DNA from: Gordonia polyisoprenivorans NBRC 16320 = JCM 10675
Lineage (GTDB): Bacteria > Actinomycetota > Actinomycetes > Mycobacteriales > Mycobacteriaceae
Assembly: GCF_000241325.1 (NCBI RefSeq)
Contig: NZ_BAEI01000031.1
Coordinates: 496,001 to 560,000, forward strand
Reading direction: 5' to 3'
DNA length: 64,000 nucleotides
Position 1 is the stretch's first letter; every line of letters starts with the position of its first letter. Below, piece after piece: positions 35,388-47,280 of this stretch. The notes beneath the pieces are model-generated. The model did no database searches and was not told the origin of the DNA. It saw nothing but the letters and a program-made list of their open reading frames with translations. The position numbers and the translations under genes are program-made.

Positions 35388-35978
35388 GTGGACCGCGATC
35401 GGATGGTGGAGGTGGGAGTCGGGCTCGTGTCGCGTTTCGGCGCGAAGACACTGAGTCTGACCTCGGTGGCCCGGCACGCCGGGGTGGCGCGGGCGACCGC
35501 CTACCGCATGTTCGGTGGCCGTGACGCGCTGGTCGCCGCGATCGTCGACCGAGAGGTCGCCCAGCTGCGCGTGCAGTTGCGCGAGTGGGCGGCGACCGAA
35601 CCCGATGCCGCCGGCAAGGTGCGCGCCCAGATCCGACACGTGCTGCCCTACATCCGCGAGCACGAGGCCTTGCAGTACGTGCTGCGCCACGAACCCGAGG
35701 AGATCGTGCGGGCGTTGATCAGCACCACCGACTCCGAGGGGCCTTCCCTGGTCGCACGGATCGTCGACGAGGCCCTACCCGACATGGCGCCGGAGATCGG
35801 TCAGCACCTGGTGCCCGACGCCCGTGGGGCAGCCGAATTCCTGGTGCGCATGATCTATTCGGTGATGCTCGTGCCCGACAGTTCGTTGTCCGACGAGCAG
35901 ATCGCCGACCTGGTGGTGCGCGCGATCGTCAGTGATGCGCCCGACGATGCGCGGCCCACCGATCGGCCGGCCGACTGA
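35388..35978 (+). CDS. TetR-family transcriptional regulator
   Basis: 196 residues. N-terminal TetR helix-turn-helix: LVSRFGAKTLSLTSVARHAGVARATAYRMFGGRDALV; the remainder is a helical ligand-binding domain without recognisable specificity. GTG 35388 gives the full first helix; ATG 35403 is the alternative. It ends 29 nt before pta. It is divergent from the GNAT gene, which is its most likely target; pta is not an expected one. Confidence 0.85.
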   Translation: MDRDRMVEVGVGLVSRFGAKTLSLTSVARHAGVARATAYRMFGGRDALVAAIVDREVAQLRVQLREWAATEPDAAGKVRAQIRHVLPYIREHEALQYVLRHEPEEIVRALISTTDSEGPSLVARIVDEALPDMAPEIGQHLVPDARGAAEFLVRMIYSVMLVPDSSLSDEQIADLVVRAIVSDAPDDARPTDRPAD

Positions 35979-36007
35979 GGCCGAGCAGAACCATTAGGGT
36001 TACGGCC

Positions 36008-38182
36008 ATGGGTGCAGAGACGACCACCGCCACCGACGAGGATGGATCGAACGACCGGCCGGTGGTGTCGAGCCCGGAGGTGTCCACCCCGGCGGTGTCC
36101 ACCAAGGTCTACATCGCCTCGGCCGAGGGCGACACCGGGAAGTCGACCGTCGCGCTCGGTGTGCTGTCGCTGCTGAGTGCGACCGGCGGCCGGGTGGGGG
36201 TGTTTCGGCCGATCTCGCGGGCCGGCGCGGGTGAACGCGACTACCTCGTCGAGATGCTCATCGAGCACGCCTCGGCCGACATCGACTATGACGACTGCAT
36301 CGGCGTCACCTACGACCAGGTACACGCCGCACCCGACGGCGCGATCGCCGAGATCGTGGCCCGGTTCCACGCGGTGGAGGCGCGCTGCGATGCGGTGGTG
36401 ATCATCGGCTCGGACTACACCGACGTCGGCAACCCGTCCGAACTCGCCTACAATGCGCGCGTCGCCGCCAATCTTGCGGCGCCGATCATCTTGGCGCTCA
36501 ATGCTTCCGGGCGCACCCCGGTGGAAGTGCGGGAGACCGCCGAGCACCTGCTCGCCGATATCGCCGCCATCCACGCCACCACGGCCGCCGTGATCGCGAA
36601 TCGGTGTGACCCCGAACAGATGTCGGCGGTGGCGGCCGAGCTGTCGAGGATCTCGGTGCCCACGTGGTGTCTGCCGGAGGAGCCGGTGCTGTTCGCCCCG
36701 ACGATGGCCGAACTCAAGGACTCGCTGCGGGCGAGTCTGTACAGCGGCGACCCGGAGCTCCTCGATCGGGAGGCGCTCAAGGTCATGGTCGGCGGGATGA
36801 CCGTCGAGCACATCCTGGAACGGCTGTCCGAGGGCACCGTGGTCATTGCCCCCGCCGACCGCTCGGACGTCCTGCTCGCTCTTGTCAATGCGAATGCGGC
36901 ACAAGGATTTCCGCGGCTGTCGGGCATCATCCTCAACGGCGGGATGCGACCGCACCCGATGATCGACGCGCTCGTCGACGGTCTGCAGTCGACGCTGCCG
37001 ATCATCATGTGCGAGCAGGGGACCTACGAGACCGCCCGCACCGCGGCCAATACCCGCGGCCGCGTCGCGGTCGGGTCGGCGCGCAAGATCGAGGCGGCAC
37101 TGGGATTGATGGAGACCCACATCGATCCCGAGGCGATGATGAAGGTACTCAAGGTGCCGACCCCGGAGATCATGACGCCGCAGATGTTCGAGTACGGGCT
37201 GATCGTGCGGGCCCGCGCCGACCGTCGGTGCATCGTGCTGCCCGAGGGTGACGACGACCGAATCCTGCGCGCGGCAGGGCGATTGCTTCGTCGTGGGGTG
37301 GTGTCGCTGATCATCCTCGGCGACGAGGCGGCCGTACCGCGCCGCGCCCACGAACTCGGGGTGGATCTCGACGGTGTGCAGGTCATCGACCCCGCGACCT
37401 CACCGCTCACCGACGAGTTCGCGCACATCTACGCCGAGCTGCGCAAGAACAAGGGTGTCGACTTCGAGCAGGCGCAGGAACGAATGCGCGACGTGTCGTA
37501 CTTCGGCACGATGCTGGTCTACACCGGGCGTGCCGACGGTATGGTCTCCGGCGCCGCCCACACCACCGCGCACACCATCCGGCCTGCATTCGAGGTGATC
37601 AAGACGACGCCGGGGGTCTCGACGGTCTCGAGCGTGTTCTTCATGTGTCTGGCCGACAAGGTGCTCGCCTATGGTGACTGCGCGATCGTACCCGACCCCA
37701 CCGCCGAGCAGCTCGCCGATATCGCGATCTCCTCGGCGGCAACGGCTTCCGGGTTCGGCATCGAGCCGCGGGTGGCCATGCTCTCGTATTCGACGGGTAG
37801 TTCGGGAACCGGTGCCGATGTCGACAAGGTGCGCGTGGCCACCGATCTGGTCCGCGAACGCGCCCCACAGTTGTTGGTGGAAGGCCCGATTCAGTACGAC
37901 GCCGCCGTCGAGCCGTCCGTGGCGGCGACGAAGATGCCGGACTCTTCGGTGGCCGGACGCGCGACGGTGCTCATCTTCCCCGATCTGAACACCGGTAACA
38001 ACACCTACAAGGCCGTTCAGCGTAGCGCCGGGGCGGTCGCCATCGGGCCCGTGCTGCAAGGTATTCGGCGGCCGATCAACGATCTGTCCCGGGGTGCGCT
38101 GGTCGACGACATCGTCAACACCGTGGCGATCACCGCGATCCAGGCGCAGAACATGGCGGCAACGAGGCGGCGCGAGGCATGA
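36008..38182 (+). CDS. pta: phosphate acetyltransferase, long form
   Basis: Interconverts acetyl-CoA and acetyl phosphate. 724 residues, slightly longer than the ~690 of M. tuberculosis Pta because of an acidic/Ser-Pro N-terminal extension (~30 residues). Domains: N-terminal P-loop-like [18 protein letters not shown] (dethiobiotin-synthetase fold), central DRTGG domain (~225–340), and the C-terminal catalytic PTA_PTB domain starting [21 protein letters not shown]. Its TGA overlaps the ackA ATG (ATGA), so the two are translationally coupled. Confidence 0.95.
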   Translation: MGAETTTATDEDGSNDRPVVSSPEVSTPAVSTKVYIASAEGDTGKSTVALGVLSLLSATGGRVGVFRPISRAGAGERDYLVEMLIEHASADIDYDDCIGVTYDQVHAAPDGAIAEIVARFHAVEARCDAVVIIGSDYTDVGNPSELAYNARVAANLAAPIILALNASGRTPVEVRETAEHLLADIAAIHATTAAVIANRCDPEQMSAVAAELSRISVPTWCLPEEPVLFAPTMAELKDSLRASLYSGDPELLDREALKVMVGGMTVEHILERLSEGTVVIAPADRSDVLLALVNANAAQGFPRLSGIILNGGMRPHPMIDALVDGLQSTLPIIMCEQGTYETARTAANTRGRVAVGSARKIEAALGLMETHIDPEAMMKVLKVPTPEIMTPQMFEYGLIVRARADRRCIVLPEGDDDRILRAAGRLLRRGVVSLIILGDEAAVPRRAHELGVDLDGVQVIDPATSPLTDEFAHIYAELRKNKGVDFEQAQERMRDVSYFGTMLVYTGRADGMVSGAAHTTAHTIRPAFEVIKTTPGVSTVSSVFFMCLADKVLAYGDCAIVPDPTAEQLADIAISSAATASGFGIEPRVAMLSYSTGSSGTGADVDKVRVATDLVRERAPQLLVEGPIQYDAAVEPSVAATKMPDSSVAGRATVLIFPDLNTGNNTYKAVQRSAGAVAIGPVLQGIRRPINDLSRGALVDDIVNTVAITAIQAQNMAATRRREA

Positions 38183-39390
38183 GCGACCATGTCGCCGGGG
38201 CGGTCCTGGTCCTCAATGCGGGCTCGTCATCGCTGAAATACCAACTGGTACATCCCGATACCGAGGTCGTGGTGGCCGAGGGGATCGCCGAACGGATCGG
38301 CGACCACGACGGTTCGATCACCCACGAGCAGGACGGCGAGAAGACCACCGAGACCCTCGAACTCCCGGATCACCTCACCGCCATCCGGCGGGTGCGAGAG
38401 CTGTTCGCCTCGGGCGGTATCGATCTCGCGAGTGCGGGGCTCTCGGCGGTGGGACACCGGGTGGTACACGGCGGACGAACCTTCTACCACCCGACCCTCA
38501 TCGACGACCACGTCATCGGCGAGATCCGCCGCATCTCCTCGCTGGCACCCCTGCACAATCCGGCGAATCTGACCGGGATCGAGGCGGCACGCGAAATGCT
38601 GCCCGACGTGCCGTCGGTCGCGGTCTTCGACACCGCCTTCTTCCACGGACTCCCCGAGGCGGCGGCGACCTACGCCATCGACCGCGGGGTGGCCAAGCTG
38701 CATGCCATCCGCCGCTACGGATTTCACGGGACCAGCCATCAGTACGTGTCCGAGCAGGTGCCGCCGCTTCTCGGCAAGGAACCGTCCGAGGTGCATCAGA
38801 TCGTGCTACATCTCGGCAACGGTGCGTCGGCGTCGGCGATACGAGGAGGTGACCCCATCGACACCAGCATGGGGATGACGCCGCTCGAAGGGCTCGTGAT
38901 GGGTACCCGCAGCGGCGACATCGATCCCGGCGTGGTGCTCCATCTGCATCGGGTCGTCAAACTCGACGCCGACCAGATCGATGCCCTCCTCAACAAGAAC
39001 TCCGGTCTCAAGGGGCTCTGCGGCGAGAACGACTTCCGGTCGGTCACCGAGCGCATCGAACGCGGCGACGAGGCCGCGAAACTCGCCTACGACGTCTACA
39101 TCCACCGGCTCCGCCGCTACATCGGTGCGTACATGCTCGATCTGGGTCGGGTCGACGCGATCACCTTCACCGCGGGTGTCGGGGAGAACGCTGCGGGTGT
39201 CCGCGCCGATGCGCTTGCCGGATTGGAGAACTACGGCATCGTCGTCGATCCCGACCGCAATGCGGAGCGGAGCAGGACAGCGCGACGGATCTCCACCGAC
39301 GACAGTGCGGTCGCGGTGCTGGTGGTACCGACGAATGAGGAACTCGCGATCGCCCGGCAGGCGGCCGAGGTGGTCGGGGAACGCGCCTGA
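38179..39390 (+). CDS. ackA: acetate kinase
   Basis: Interconverts acetyl phosphate plus ADP with acetate plus ATP, completing the Pta–AckA pathway. 403 residues, usual length. Signatures: [14 protein letters not shown] at the N terminus, [59 protein letters not shown] and [13 protein letters not shown], covering the ASKHA ATP-binding and acetate-binding elements. Start overlaps pta by 4 nt. Confidence 0.96.
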   Translation: MSDHVAGAVLVLNAGSSSLKYQLVHPDTEVVVAEGIAERIGDHDGSITHEQDGEKTTETLELPDHLTAIRRVRELFASGGIDLASAGLSAVGHRVVHGGRTFYHPTLIDDHVIGEIRRISSLAPLHNPANLTGIEAAREMLPDVPSVAVFDTAFFHGLPEAAATYAIDRGVAKLHAIRRYGFHGTSHQYVSEQVPPLLGKEPSEVHQIVLHLGNGASASAIRGGDPIDTSMGMTPLEGLVMGTRSGDIDPGVVLHLHRVVKLDADQIDALLNKNSGLKGLCGENDFRSVTERIERGDEAAKLAYDVYIHRLRRYIGAYMLDLGRVDAITFTAGVGENAAGVRADALAGLENYGIVVDPDRNAERSRTARRISTDDSAVAVLVVPTNEELAIARQAAEVVGERA

Positions 39391-39444
39391 GTAAACTTAC
39401 AAGCACTCTGGACTGTTTTTGATTTTGCGGCTACGATCGCCGCT

Positions 39445-40047
39445 ATGGCTGATACCGAAGCCGCCTTCACAGGTGTCGATGCGCCCGCAACCATGCCGCG
39501 TACGCAGGCGCAACGGTCGGCGGCGACGCGGGAGAAGGTGCTCGACGCGACCGTCGCCTCGCTGATCGAGCGGGGATACGGGGCGACGACCACCCAGGAG
39601 GTCAACCGCCGAGCCGGGGTGTCGCGTGGGGCGCTGCTGCATCAGTTCCCCACGCGGGAGGCCCTTGTGGTCGCTGCGATCGGCCATCTCGTCGATCGAC
39701 GCAAGGCCGAGATCATCGAACGCGCCGGCGGGGGTGCGGCGGATCTGACGCTGCTCCTCGAGGTGTTCGACGGGCCGCTCTTCTATGCCGCATTGGAATT
39801 GTGGGTGGCCGCCCGCACCGACCCGGTCCTGCGGGAAGCGCTGATCCCGGTGGAGGAGCGGATCGCCGGCGAACTCGTCACCACCGGCGTCGCGGTATTC
39901 GGCGGCCGGTATTCGACCGAACAGATCGAGCTGGCCGCCGAACTGGCACGCGGCCTGGCGATCTCACGTCTGTTGCGCGAGCCCGACGCCGACCGCGAGT
40001 TCGCGCGTCGGATGATCACCATGCTGATGGAGGCATTGAACCGATGA
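39445..40047 (+). CDS. TetR-family regulator of the adjacent monooxygenase
   Basis: 200 residues. Helix-turn-helix in VASLIERGYGATTTQEVNRRAGVSRGALLHQFPTREALV region (~35–75), helical C-terminal domain. A TACGAT -10-like element lies about 9 nt before the ATG and no ribosome-binding site is visible, so the mRNA may be leaderless. Its stop overlaps the monooxygenase ATG (ATGA), so regulator and enzyme are one transcript, consistent with local autoregulated control. Confidence 0.87.
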   Translation: MADTEAAFTGVDAPATMPRTQAQRSAATREKVLDATVASLIERGYGATTTQEVNRRAGVSRGALLHQFPTREALVVAAIGHLVDRRKAEIIERAGGGAADLTLLLEVFDGPLFYAALELWVAARTDPVLREALIPVEERIAGELVTTGVAVFGGRYSTEQIELAAELARGLAISRLLREPDADREFARRMITMLMEALNR

Positions 40048-41540
40048 GCACGAACCCTGTGACGGAACCCGATGTTCTGATCGTCGGCGTCGGATTCGGT
40101 GGACTTGCCGCGCTGCATCGTCTGCGGACCGACCATCCGGATCTGGCGGTGCTGGCGGTCGAACGCGCCGAGAGCCCCGGTGGCGTGTGGCGCGACAACA
40201 GCTATCCGGGTGCCGCCTGCGACGTGCCCACCTCGTTGTACTCGTTGTCGTTCGCCGACAACCCGGACTGGTCTCACACCTACGGACGTGGATGGGAGAT
40301 CAAGAACTACGCCGAGTCCGTCGCCGCCGAGTTCGTTGATCAGATCCGGTACGGATGCGAAGTGCTCTCTGCCACATGGGACTCCGACGAGCAGCGTTGG
40401 TGCGTCGAGACCTCCGAGGGTCCGATACGTTCCCGCTTTGTCATCGCGGCACCCGGTGCGTTGTCGGCGCCGACGATACCTGCGGTCCAGGGGCTCGACG
40501 CCTACGAAGGCACCGTCTTCCACACGGCTGCATGGAATCACGCACACGACCTGACGGGTAGGCGGGTTGCGGTGATCGGTAGCGGGGCGTCGGCGATCCA
40601 GGTGGTCCCCGAGATCGTCGACAAGGTAGCCGAACTCGTGGTGTTCCAGCGCACGCCCTCGTGGGTCATCCCGCGTCTGGACCGCACCATCGGACCGATG
40701 GAACGAGCTGTCTATCAACGATTCCCGAACGCGCACCGGGCCGCCCGGAAGTTCACGTGGCTCACCCACGAGTTCCATGTGTTCGCGATGGCGCACCACC
40801 AACGAGTCCTCCGCGCGTTTCGCGCGATCTCGCTCGCGCACCTGCGTCGGCAGGTCACCGATCCGGGGTTGCGCCGGCGACTCACGCCGGACTTCAGCAT
40901 CGGTTGCAAGCGAATCCTGATCAGCAACAAGTGGTATCCGGCGCTGGCACATCCGCGCACCAGGGTGACCGGTGCTCTCTCCTCGCTGACGCCGACCGGT
41001 GCGGTGAGCGCCGACGGTACCGAATTCGACGTCGACACGGTGATCTTCGCAACGGGTTTCACCCCGACGAGTCCGCCGTTGGCCAAGGTCATCGTCGGGC
41101 GCGATGGTCGACGACTCGACGAGGTGTGGCACGGTTCGCCGAGTGCCTACCGCGGCGTCGAGGTCCCCGATTTCCCGAATCTCTTTCTGCTGTACGGACC
41201 CAACACCAACCTCGGTCACTCGTCGATCATCCTGATGCTCGAGGCCCAGGCCTACTACATCGGGCAAGCCCTGGCGCACCTGAAAGCCGTCGACGCCCCG
41301 ACCGTCGAGGTCACCGAATCGGCATGTGACACCTACGTCGCCGATATCGACGCCCAGCTGAGTGGCACCGTCTGGAATTCCGGTGGTTGTGGCAGCTGGT
41401 ATATCGACTCGACCGGCCGCAACTCGGTGATGTGGCCGACCTATACCGGCACCTACCGCCGCATGATGTCGCACTTCGATCCGGCCGATCACATCATCGG
41501 GGTGCCTGCCCCGGTCCGCGAACCTGTGGTTCGCTCCTGA
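40044..41540 (+). CDS. flavin-dependent Baeyer–Villiger-type monooxygenase
   Basis: 498-residue class B flavoprotein. FAD dinucleotide motif LIVGVGFGGLAAL, then GGVWRDNSYPGAACDVPTSLY, the BVMO fingerprint variant YEGTVFHTAAWNH (FxGxxxHxxxW-like), NADPH motif VAVIGSGASAIQ, and the ATGF motif near residue 335. Such enzymes oxidise ketones to esters/lactones or heteroatoms; substrate unknown. Coupled to the upstream TetR gene. The hairpin-repeat block begins 10 nt after its stop. Confidence 0.88.
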   Translation: MSTNPVTEPDVLIVGVGFGGLAALHRLRTDHPDLAVLAVERAESPGGVWRDNSYPGAACDVPTSLYSLSFADNPDWSHTYGRGWEIKNYAESVAAEFVDQIRYGCEVLSATWDSDEQRWCVETSEGPIRSRFVIAAPGALSAPTIPAVQGLDAYEGTVFHTAAWNHAHDLTGRRVAVIGSGASAIQVVPEIVDKVAELVVFQRTPSWVIPRLDRTIGPMERAVYQRFPNAHRAARKFTWLTHEFHVFAMAHHQRVLRAFRAISLAHLRRQVTDPGLRRRLTPDFSIGCKRILISNKWYPALAHPRTRVTGALSSLTPTGAVSADGTEFDVDTVIFATGFTPTSPPLAKVIVGRDGRRLDEVWHGSPSAYRGVEVPDFPNLFLLYGPNTNLGHSSIILMLEAQAYYIGQALAHLKAVDAPTVEVTESACDTYVADIDAQLSGTVWNSGGCGSWYIDSTGRNSVMWPTYTGTYRRMMSHFDPADHIIGVPAPVREPVVRS

Positions 41541-41550
41541 CGTCCTGTGG

Positions 41551-41962
41551 CCCGATTCCAGCACCGTAGCAGCCGGTCTCGAGGCTCGCCGCACGCGGCT
41601 CGCACCTCGACCATCGGGGAGAACCGTTCACCCTGGTGGCCGTTCCTCCCCGCGCGGGAATGCTCCAGCCCTTCCCATCCGGTGGTCGAGGTGCCGAGGA
41701 GCGCCAGCGACGAGCCTCGAGACCCGTTGCGCCGAAGGGCATCCGGGCCGTCGTGGTCCGATTCCAGCACCGTAGCAGTCGGTCTCGAGGCTCGCCGCAC
41801 GCGGCTCACACCTCGACCATCGATCTGTGATGCTCCGCCCTTCCTGCCGATGGCCGTCCTGCCCCGATGGTCGAGGTGCCGAGGAGCGCCAGCGACGAGC
41901 CTCGAGACCCCTTGTGCCGAAAGGACTCCGGGCCACAGTCGGCACAACACCTCGACCATCGG
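41551..41962. repeat. palindromic repeat block, left flank of HNH element 1
   Basis: Four copies of a hairpin-forming repeat in alternating orientation: 41551–41619 (+), 41681–41740 (−), 41757–41823 (+), 41864–41962 (−, with a partial + copy). Hallmarks are GGTCTCGAGGCTCG on one arm and CACCTCGACCATCGG on the other. Copies 1 and 3 are near-identical for about 65 bp (offset 206 nt) and copies 2 and 4 for about 55 bp (offset 185 nt), so the block looks like a tandem duplication. No gene is credible in 41541–42049. Confidence 0.8.
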
Positions 41963-42049
41963 GAAGGGACTTCTCTATGGAGTTCTCAAACAACAGATGC
42001 GGTCCCGGCCGGGCCGGGTGCGGGGAATCAGGTTGTGGGGCAGCGTAGG

Positions 42050-43339
42050 TCAGGCTGCGGTGTCGTCGAGCCGCATGGTCCGTCGGTGATACGACGGCAC
42101 GGGTCGTCGTTTCGGATCGATGCTGGCGGGTGGGATCAACCAGGGGTGTCGGTCGAATCCCATGATGATGTCCCATCCGTGGTGGTGCACATCATCATGA
42201 CAACTGCTGCAGAGTAGACAACCGTTGTCGAGGTCGGTGGGCCCACCATCGGCCCAATGCTCGAGGTGGTGTCCTTGGCAGCGTCCGGCGTGTGCACCGC
42301 ATTTGATGCACCCGCGATCCCGCACCAGCAACGCTTTGCGTTGGCCGGGGGTGAAGAAGCGTTTCGCCTCGCCCACACTGAGCGGTACCCCGTTGGAATC
42401 GAGCATGATTTTCGTGATGGTGGTGTCACACGACAGCAGTTTGGCGGTGGCTTCGGTGATGGCACCCATGTTCTGCAAGTCGCCGCCGAGCGCGGGGTTG
42501 TCGGCTGACCAGGTCCACAACAGGCCGTTGGTGGGTTTCGCCGAGAACGTGGTGTCGGCCAAGCCTTGTGCCGCCAACTCCACGATCGTCTCGAACGCGG
42601 CAGCACAGATCTGTTCGGGCGTCCGCGGATCCGGGGAGCCATCCGGCTGAGGCTTAGGCGCCGCCAAGGTTTCCATCAAAGTCCTGGTTTTCTCGCCCGC
42701 GATGATGTCGAGGTTCGCCGAGATCTCCAACCGGCCGTCGTCGGTGATGCGGTCGGTGTAGGAGTTGATCGACTTGTCCTCCGCGGCCGGTAACCCACCG
42801 GGTGTTTCGGCCGCCAACTCGTTCCCCAACTGTCGCGCGTAGGTGATGATCTCGGCGGGAGTGAATCCGGCGAAGTAGTGCGACAACAGTTTCCGCAGGT
42901 ATTCACAGCGTTGCACGGTGTCCATAGGTTCGGGGCAACGCGTGTCGATGTGCGCCAACCCGCGCACGATCGCATCCACATGTTCGGACGAGATGGACCC
43001 GTCCGCCGCGTGCGCCAACAACAGATCCACATCGGTGGTGGCCGAGATCCGCACATACCGACCTGCGACGGCCGGTGCGAAACCCATGCTGATCAACAAC
43101 TCCCGCAAACGGGTGGTCTTGTGGTCGGCGACACCCAGCCGGTCCATCTCTCCGGTGAGGGTGGTGGCGTGATGATCGACCAGATTGCGGAGCAGCAGGA
43201 CTTGTTTCATCGCACCGAAAGCCTGGGGCCCGGTCATGTCCGGATTCCATTGCAGGTCGCTGAGTTGGGTGACGATGTTGGCGAAGATCGCTTCGGCGTC
43301 AACGGTTTCCGCGTCGAGGACTGTAGTGGTGTCGATCAT
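42050..43339 (-). CDS. DUF222 / HNH endonuclease (REP13E12 family)
   Basis: 429 residues: N-terminal DUF222 helical domain (~20–320) and C-terminal HNH nuclease: CIKCGAHAGRC, GHHLEHWADGGPTDLDNG, LCSSCHDDVHH supply the zinc-binding Cys pairs and the H-N-H catalytic set. Family is equivalent to the 13E12 repeat proteins of M. tuberculosis; biological role unresolved. ATG 43339 has GGGGAGGG just before it; the frame upstream to 43405 lacks homology. Flanked on both sides by the hairpin repeats. Possible homing-type nuclease spreading the element, by inference only. Confidence 0.88.
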   Translation of the reverse strand: MIDTTTVLDAETVDAEAIFANIVTQLSDLQWNPDMTGPQAFGAMKQVLLLRNLVDHHATTLTGEMDRLGVADHKTTRLRELLISMGFAPAVAGRYVRISATTDVDLLLAHAADGSISSEHVDAIVRGLAHIDTRCPEPMDTVQRCEYLRKLLSHYFAGFTPAEIITYARQLGNELAAETPGGLPAAEDKSINSYTDRITDDGRLEISANLDIIAGEKTRTLMETLAAPKPQPDGSPDPRTPEQICAAAFETIVELAAQGLADTTFSAKPTNGLLWTWSADNPALGGDLQNMGAITEATAKLLSCDTTITKIMLDSNGVPLSVGEAKRFFTPGQRKALLVRDRGCIKCGAHAGRCQGHHLEHWADGGPTDLDNGCLLCSSCHDDVHHHGWDIIMGFDRHPWLIPPASIDPKRRPVPSYHRRTMRLDDTAA

Positions 43340-43534
43340 GGGCCCCTCCCCAGTGGCTGATCGGTGTGATGGCTCCAGTGTACATCGCCAGGGTGTTCGA
43401 CGCAAGGGGCGGTTTGATCAATTCTGCTTGTGGACAACGTGTTTCGCCGTCAATTTTCTGTCGGTAGGGTGTGATAAGGGTGCGGTTTTCGTTTGCCACG
43501 CTTTCGATGTGGTTGGGAGGCTGGTTGTCTCGCC

Positions 43535-43735
43535 GGGTCTCGAGGCTCGCCGCACGCGGCTCGCACCTCGACCATCGGGGAAGAGGGATTCGCGACGGTC
43601 GGGTGGGGCGGGTTACTCGACCATCGGGGAGGAGGGTCTCGAGGCCCGGCGCCTGGGGCGCCGTGCACCTCGACCATCGGGGATGAAGGTCTCGAGGCCC
43701 GGCGCTTGGGGGCGCCGTGCACCTTGACCATCGAG
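43535..43735. repeat. palindromic repeat block, right flank of HNH element 1
   Basis: Three full hairpin repeats, 43535–43580, 43634–43682 and 43687–43735, plus a partial arm at 43616–43629, all in the same orientation. Each has GGTCTCGAGGC, a GC-rich palindromic centre such as CGGCGCC/GGCGCCG, and CACCTCGACCATCGG. They fill most of the 428-nt gap between the HNH gene and pknG; 43340–43534 holds the HNH promoter region and nothing else recognised. Confidence 0.8.
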
Positions 43736-43767
43736 AGGGAAGGAGTCGACCTTCTCGGGCGACGAGA

Positions 43768-46281
<2,514 letters not shown>

Positions 46282-47280
46282 TCAGTCCCGATAAATCGCT
46301 TGTGGTGGACCGTAACCGGGGCCGATGTTGCTCAGCCACCGGTTGTAGATGGCGTACCAGCGACCGTCGGCCACGGCCTGCGCGAGCACGCCGTTGACGA
46401 AACGCACCATGTCGTCGTGCCCCTGGGGGAGCCCGATGCCGTAGTACTCCGAACCGAACCCCGGGCCCACCATCTGCACCCATGGATCCTGTGCGGCGAG
46501 GCCGGCGAGGATCGCGTCGTCGGTGGTGACGGCGTCGACCTGACCTTGCTGCAACATCACCAGACAGTCGGCCCAGGTGACGGTCGTGATCATCTTGGCA
46601 CGTGGCTGCTCGGCCTGCATCCGTCCGATCGAGGTGGCCCCGCGGGCCGAACACACCCGCTTGTCGGCCAGCCCGTCGACATCGGTGATGCCGGAGTTGC
46701 GCAGCACCAGTATGCGTTGCGAGGCAATGTAATACGGGGTCGAGAAGCTGACCGACGCCAACCGGTCACAGGTGATCGACATGGTCTTGACCACCATGTC
46801 CACCGACCCGCTGCGCAGCGCGTCGATGCGATCGTTGGAGCTGAGCACCCGGAACTCGATGCGGTTGGGGTCGCCGAAGATCGCCTGCGACACCTCGCGC
46901 GCGAGGTCGACGTCGAAACCCTGCAGGTCGCCGCTGATCGGGTCACGGAAGCTGAACGGGTTGGAGCCGATGTCGGTGCCGACGATGAGTCGCCCGCGCG
47001 CCGCGATCGCCGCCATGGTGCTGCCCGGCGGCATCTGCTTGGGCTCCGGCATCGGATCGGGCGGTCGCAGGCTGGCCGTCGCGTTGCACGCGTCGGCGTC
47101 GGGGACCGGTTCGGTGGTCGTATCGGTTTCCGCGCCCGGCGGGGTCGGGGTGATGGCCTGCGCCGCGGGCGGTGGCGAGTCGGGTGCGGTGAAGGTGACG
47201 CAAGCGGTGGTGAGCAGGCCGCACGCGAGCAGCGCGGCCGCGACGACGCCACCGCGGCCGTGGACTACCCGGCGCCTCAT
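46282..47280 (-). CDS. glnH: amino-acid-binding lipoprotein GlnH
   Basis: 332 residues. Signal peptide with lipobox GLLTTAC (Cys ~27), Pro/Thr-rich linker, then an SBP_bac_3-type fold (RGRLIVGTDIGSNPFSFRD, GDLQGFDVDLAREVS, GLPQGHDDMVRFVN). In mycobacteria GlnH binds Asp/Glu outside the membrane and signals via GlnX to PknG. ATG 47280 overlaps the glnX stop by 4 nt; the longer frame to 47565 is a shadow of glnX. No permease or ATPase is nearby, consistent with a sensory rather than transport role. Confidence 0.93.
   Translation of the reverse strand: MRRRVVHGRGGVVAAALLACGLLTTACVTFTAPDSPPPAAQAITPTPPGAETDTTTEPVPDADACNATASLRPPDPMPEPKQMPPGSTMAAIAARGRLIVGTDIGSNPFSFRDPISGDLQGFDVDLAREVSQAIFGDPNRIEFRVLSSNDRIDALRSGSVDMVVKTMSITCDRLASVSFSTPYYIASQRILVLRNSGITDVDGLADKRVCSARGATSIGRMQAEQPRAKMITTVTWADCLVMLQQGQVDAVTTDDAILAGLAAQDPWVQMVGPGFGSEYYGIGLPQGHDDMVRFVNGVLAQAVADGRWYAIYNRWLSNIGPGYGPPQAIYRD

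Larger units (their letters stand above)
41551..43735. mobile_element. REP13E12-like HNH element 1 with flanking repeats
   Basis: Composite of a DUF222-HNH gene and the hairpin repeats on both sides. It interrupts the ackA–pknG neighbourhood that is contiguous in M. tuberculosis. The same arrangement occurs at 57852–59836, and the upstream flanks share ATGTGGTTG plus TCTCGCCGGGTCTCGAGGCT. No transposase, integrase or target-site duplication was identified; mobility is inferred. Confidence 0.45.

Noticed and set aside
41827..42217. Small + strand frames among the left repeats of HNH element 1
   Set aside because: They consist of translated repeat sequence and antisense of the HNH 3' end; no plausible start or family.
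41551..43735. CRISPR array
   Set aside because: Copies alternate in orientation, spacing is irregular, repeats are hairpins of 45–65 bp, no cas genes nearby.
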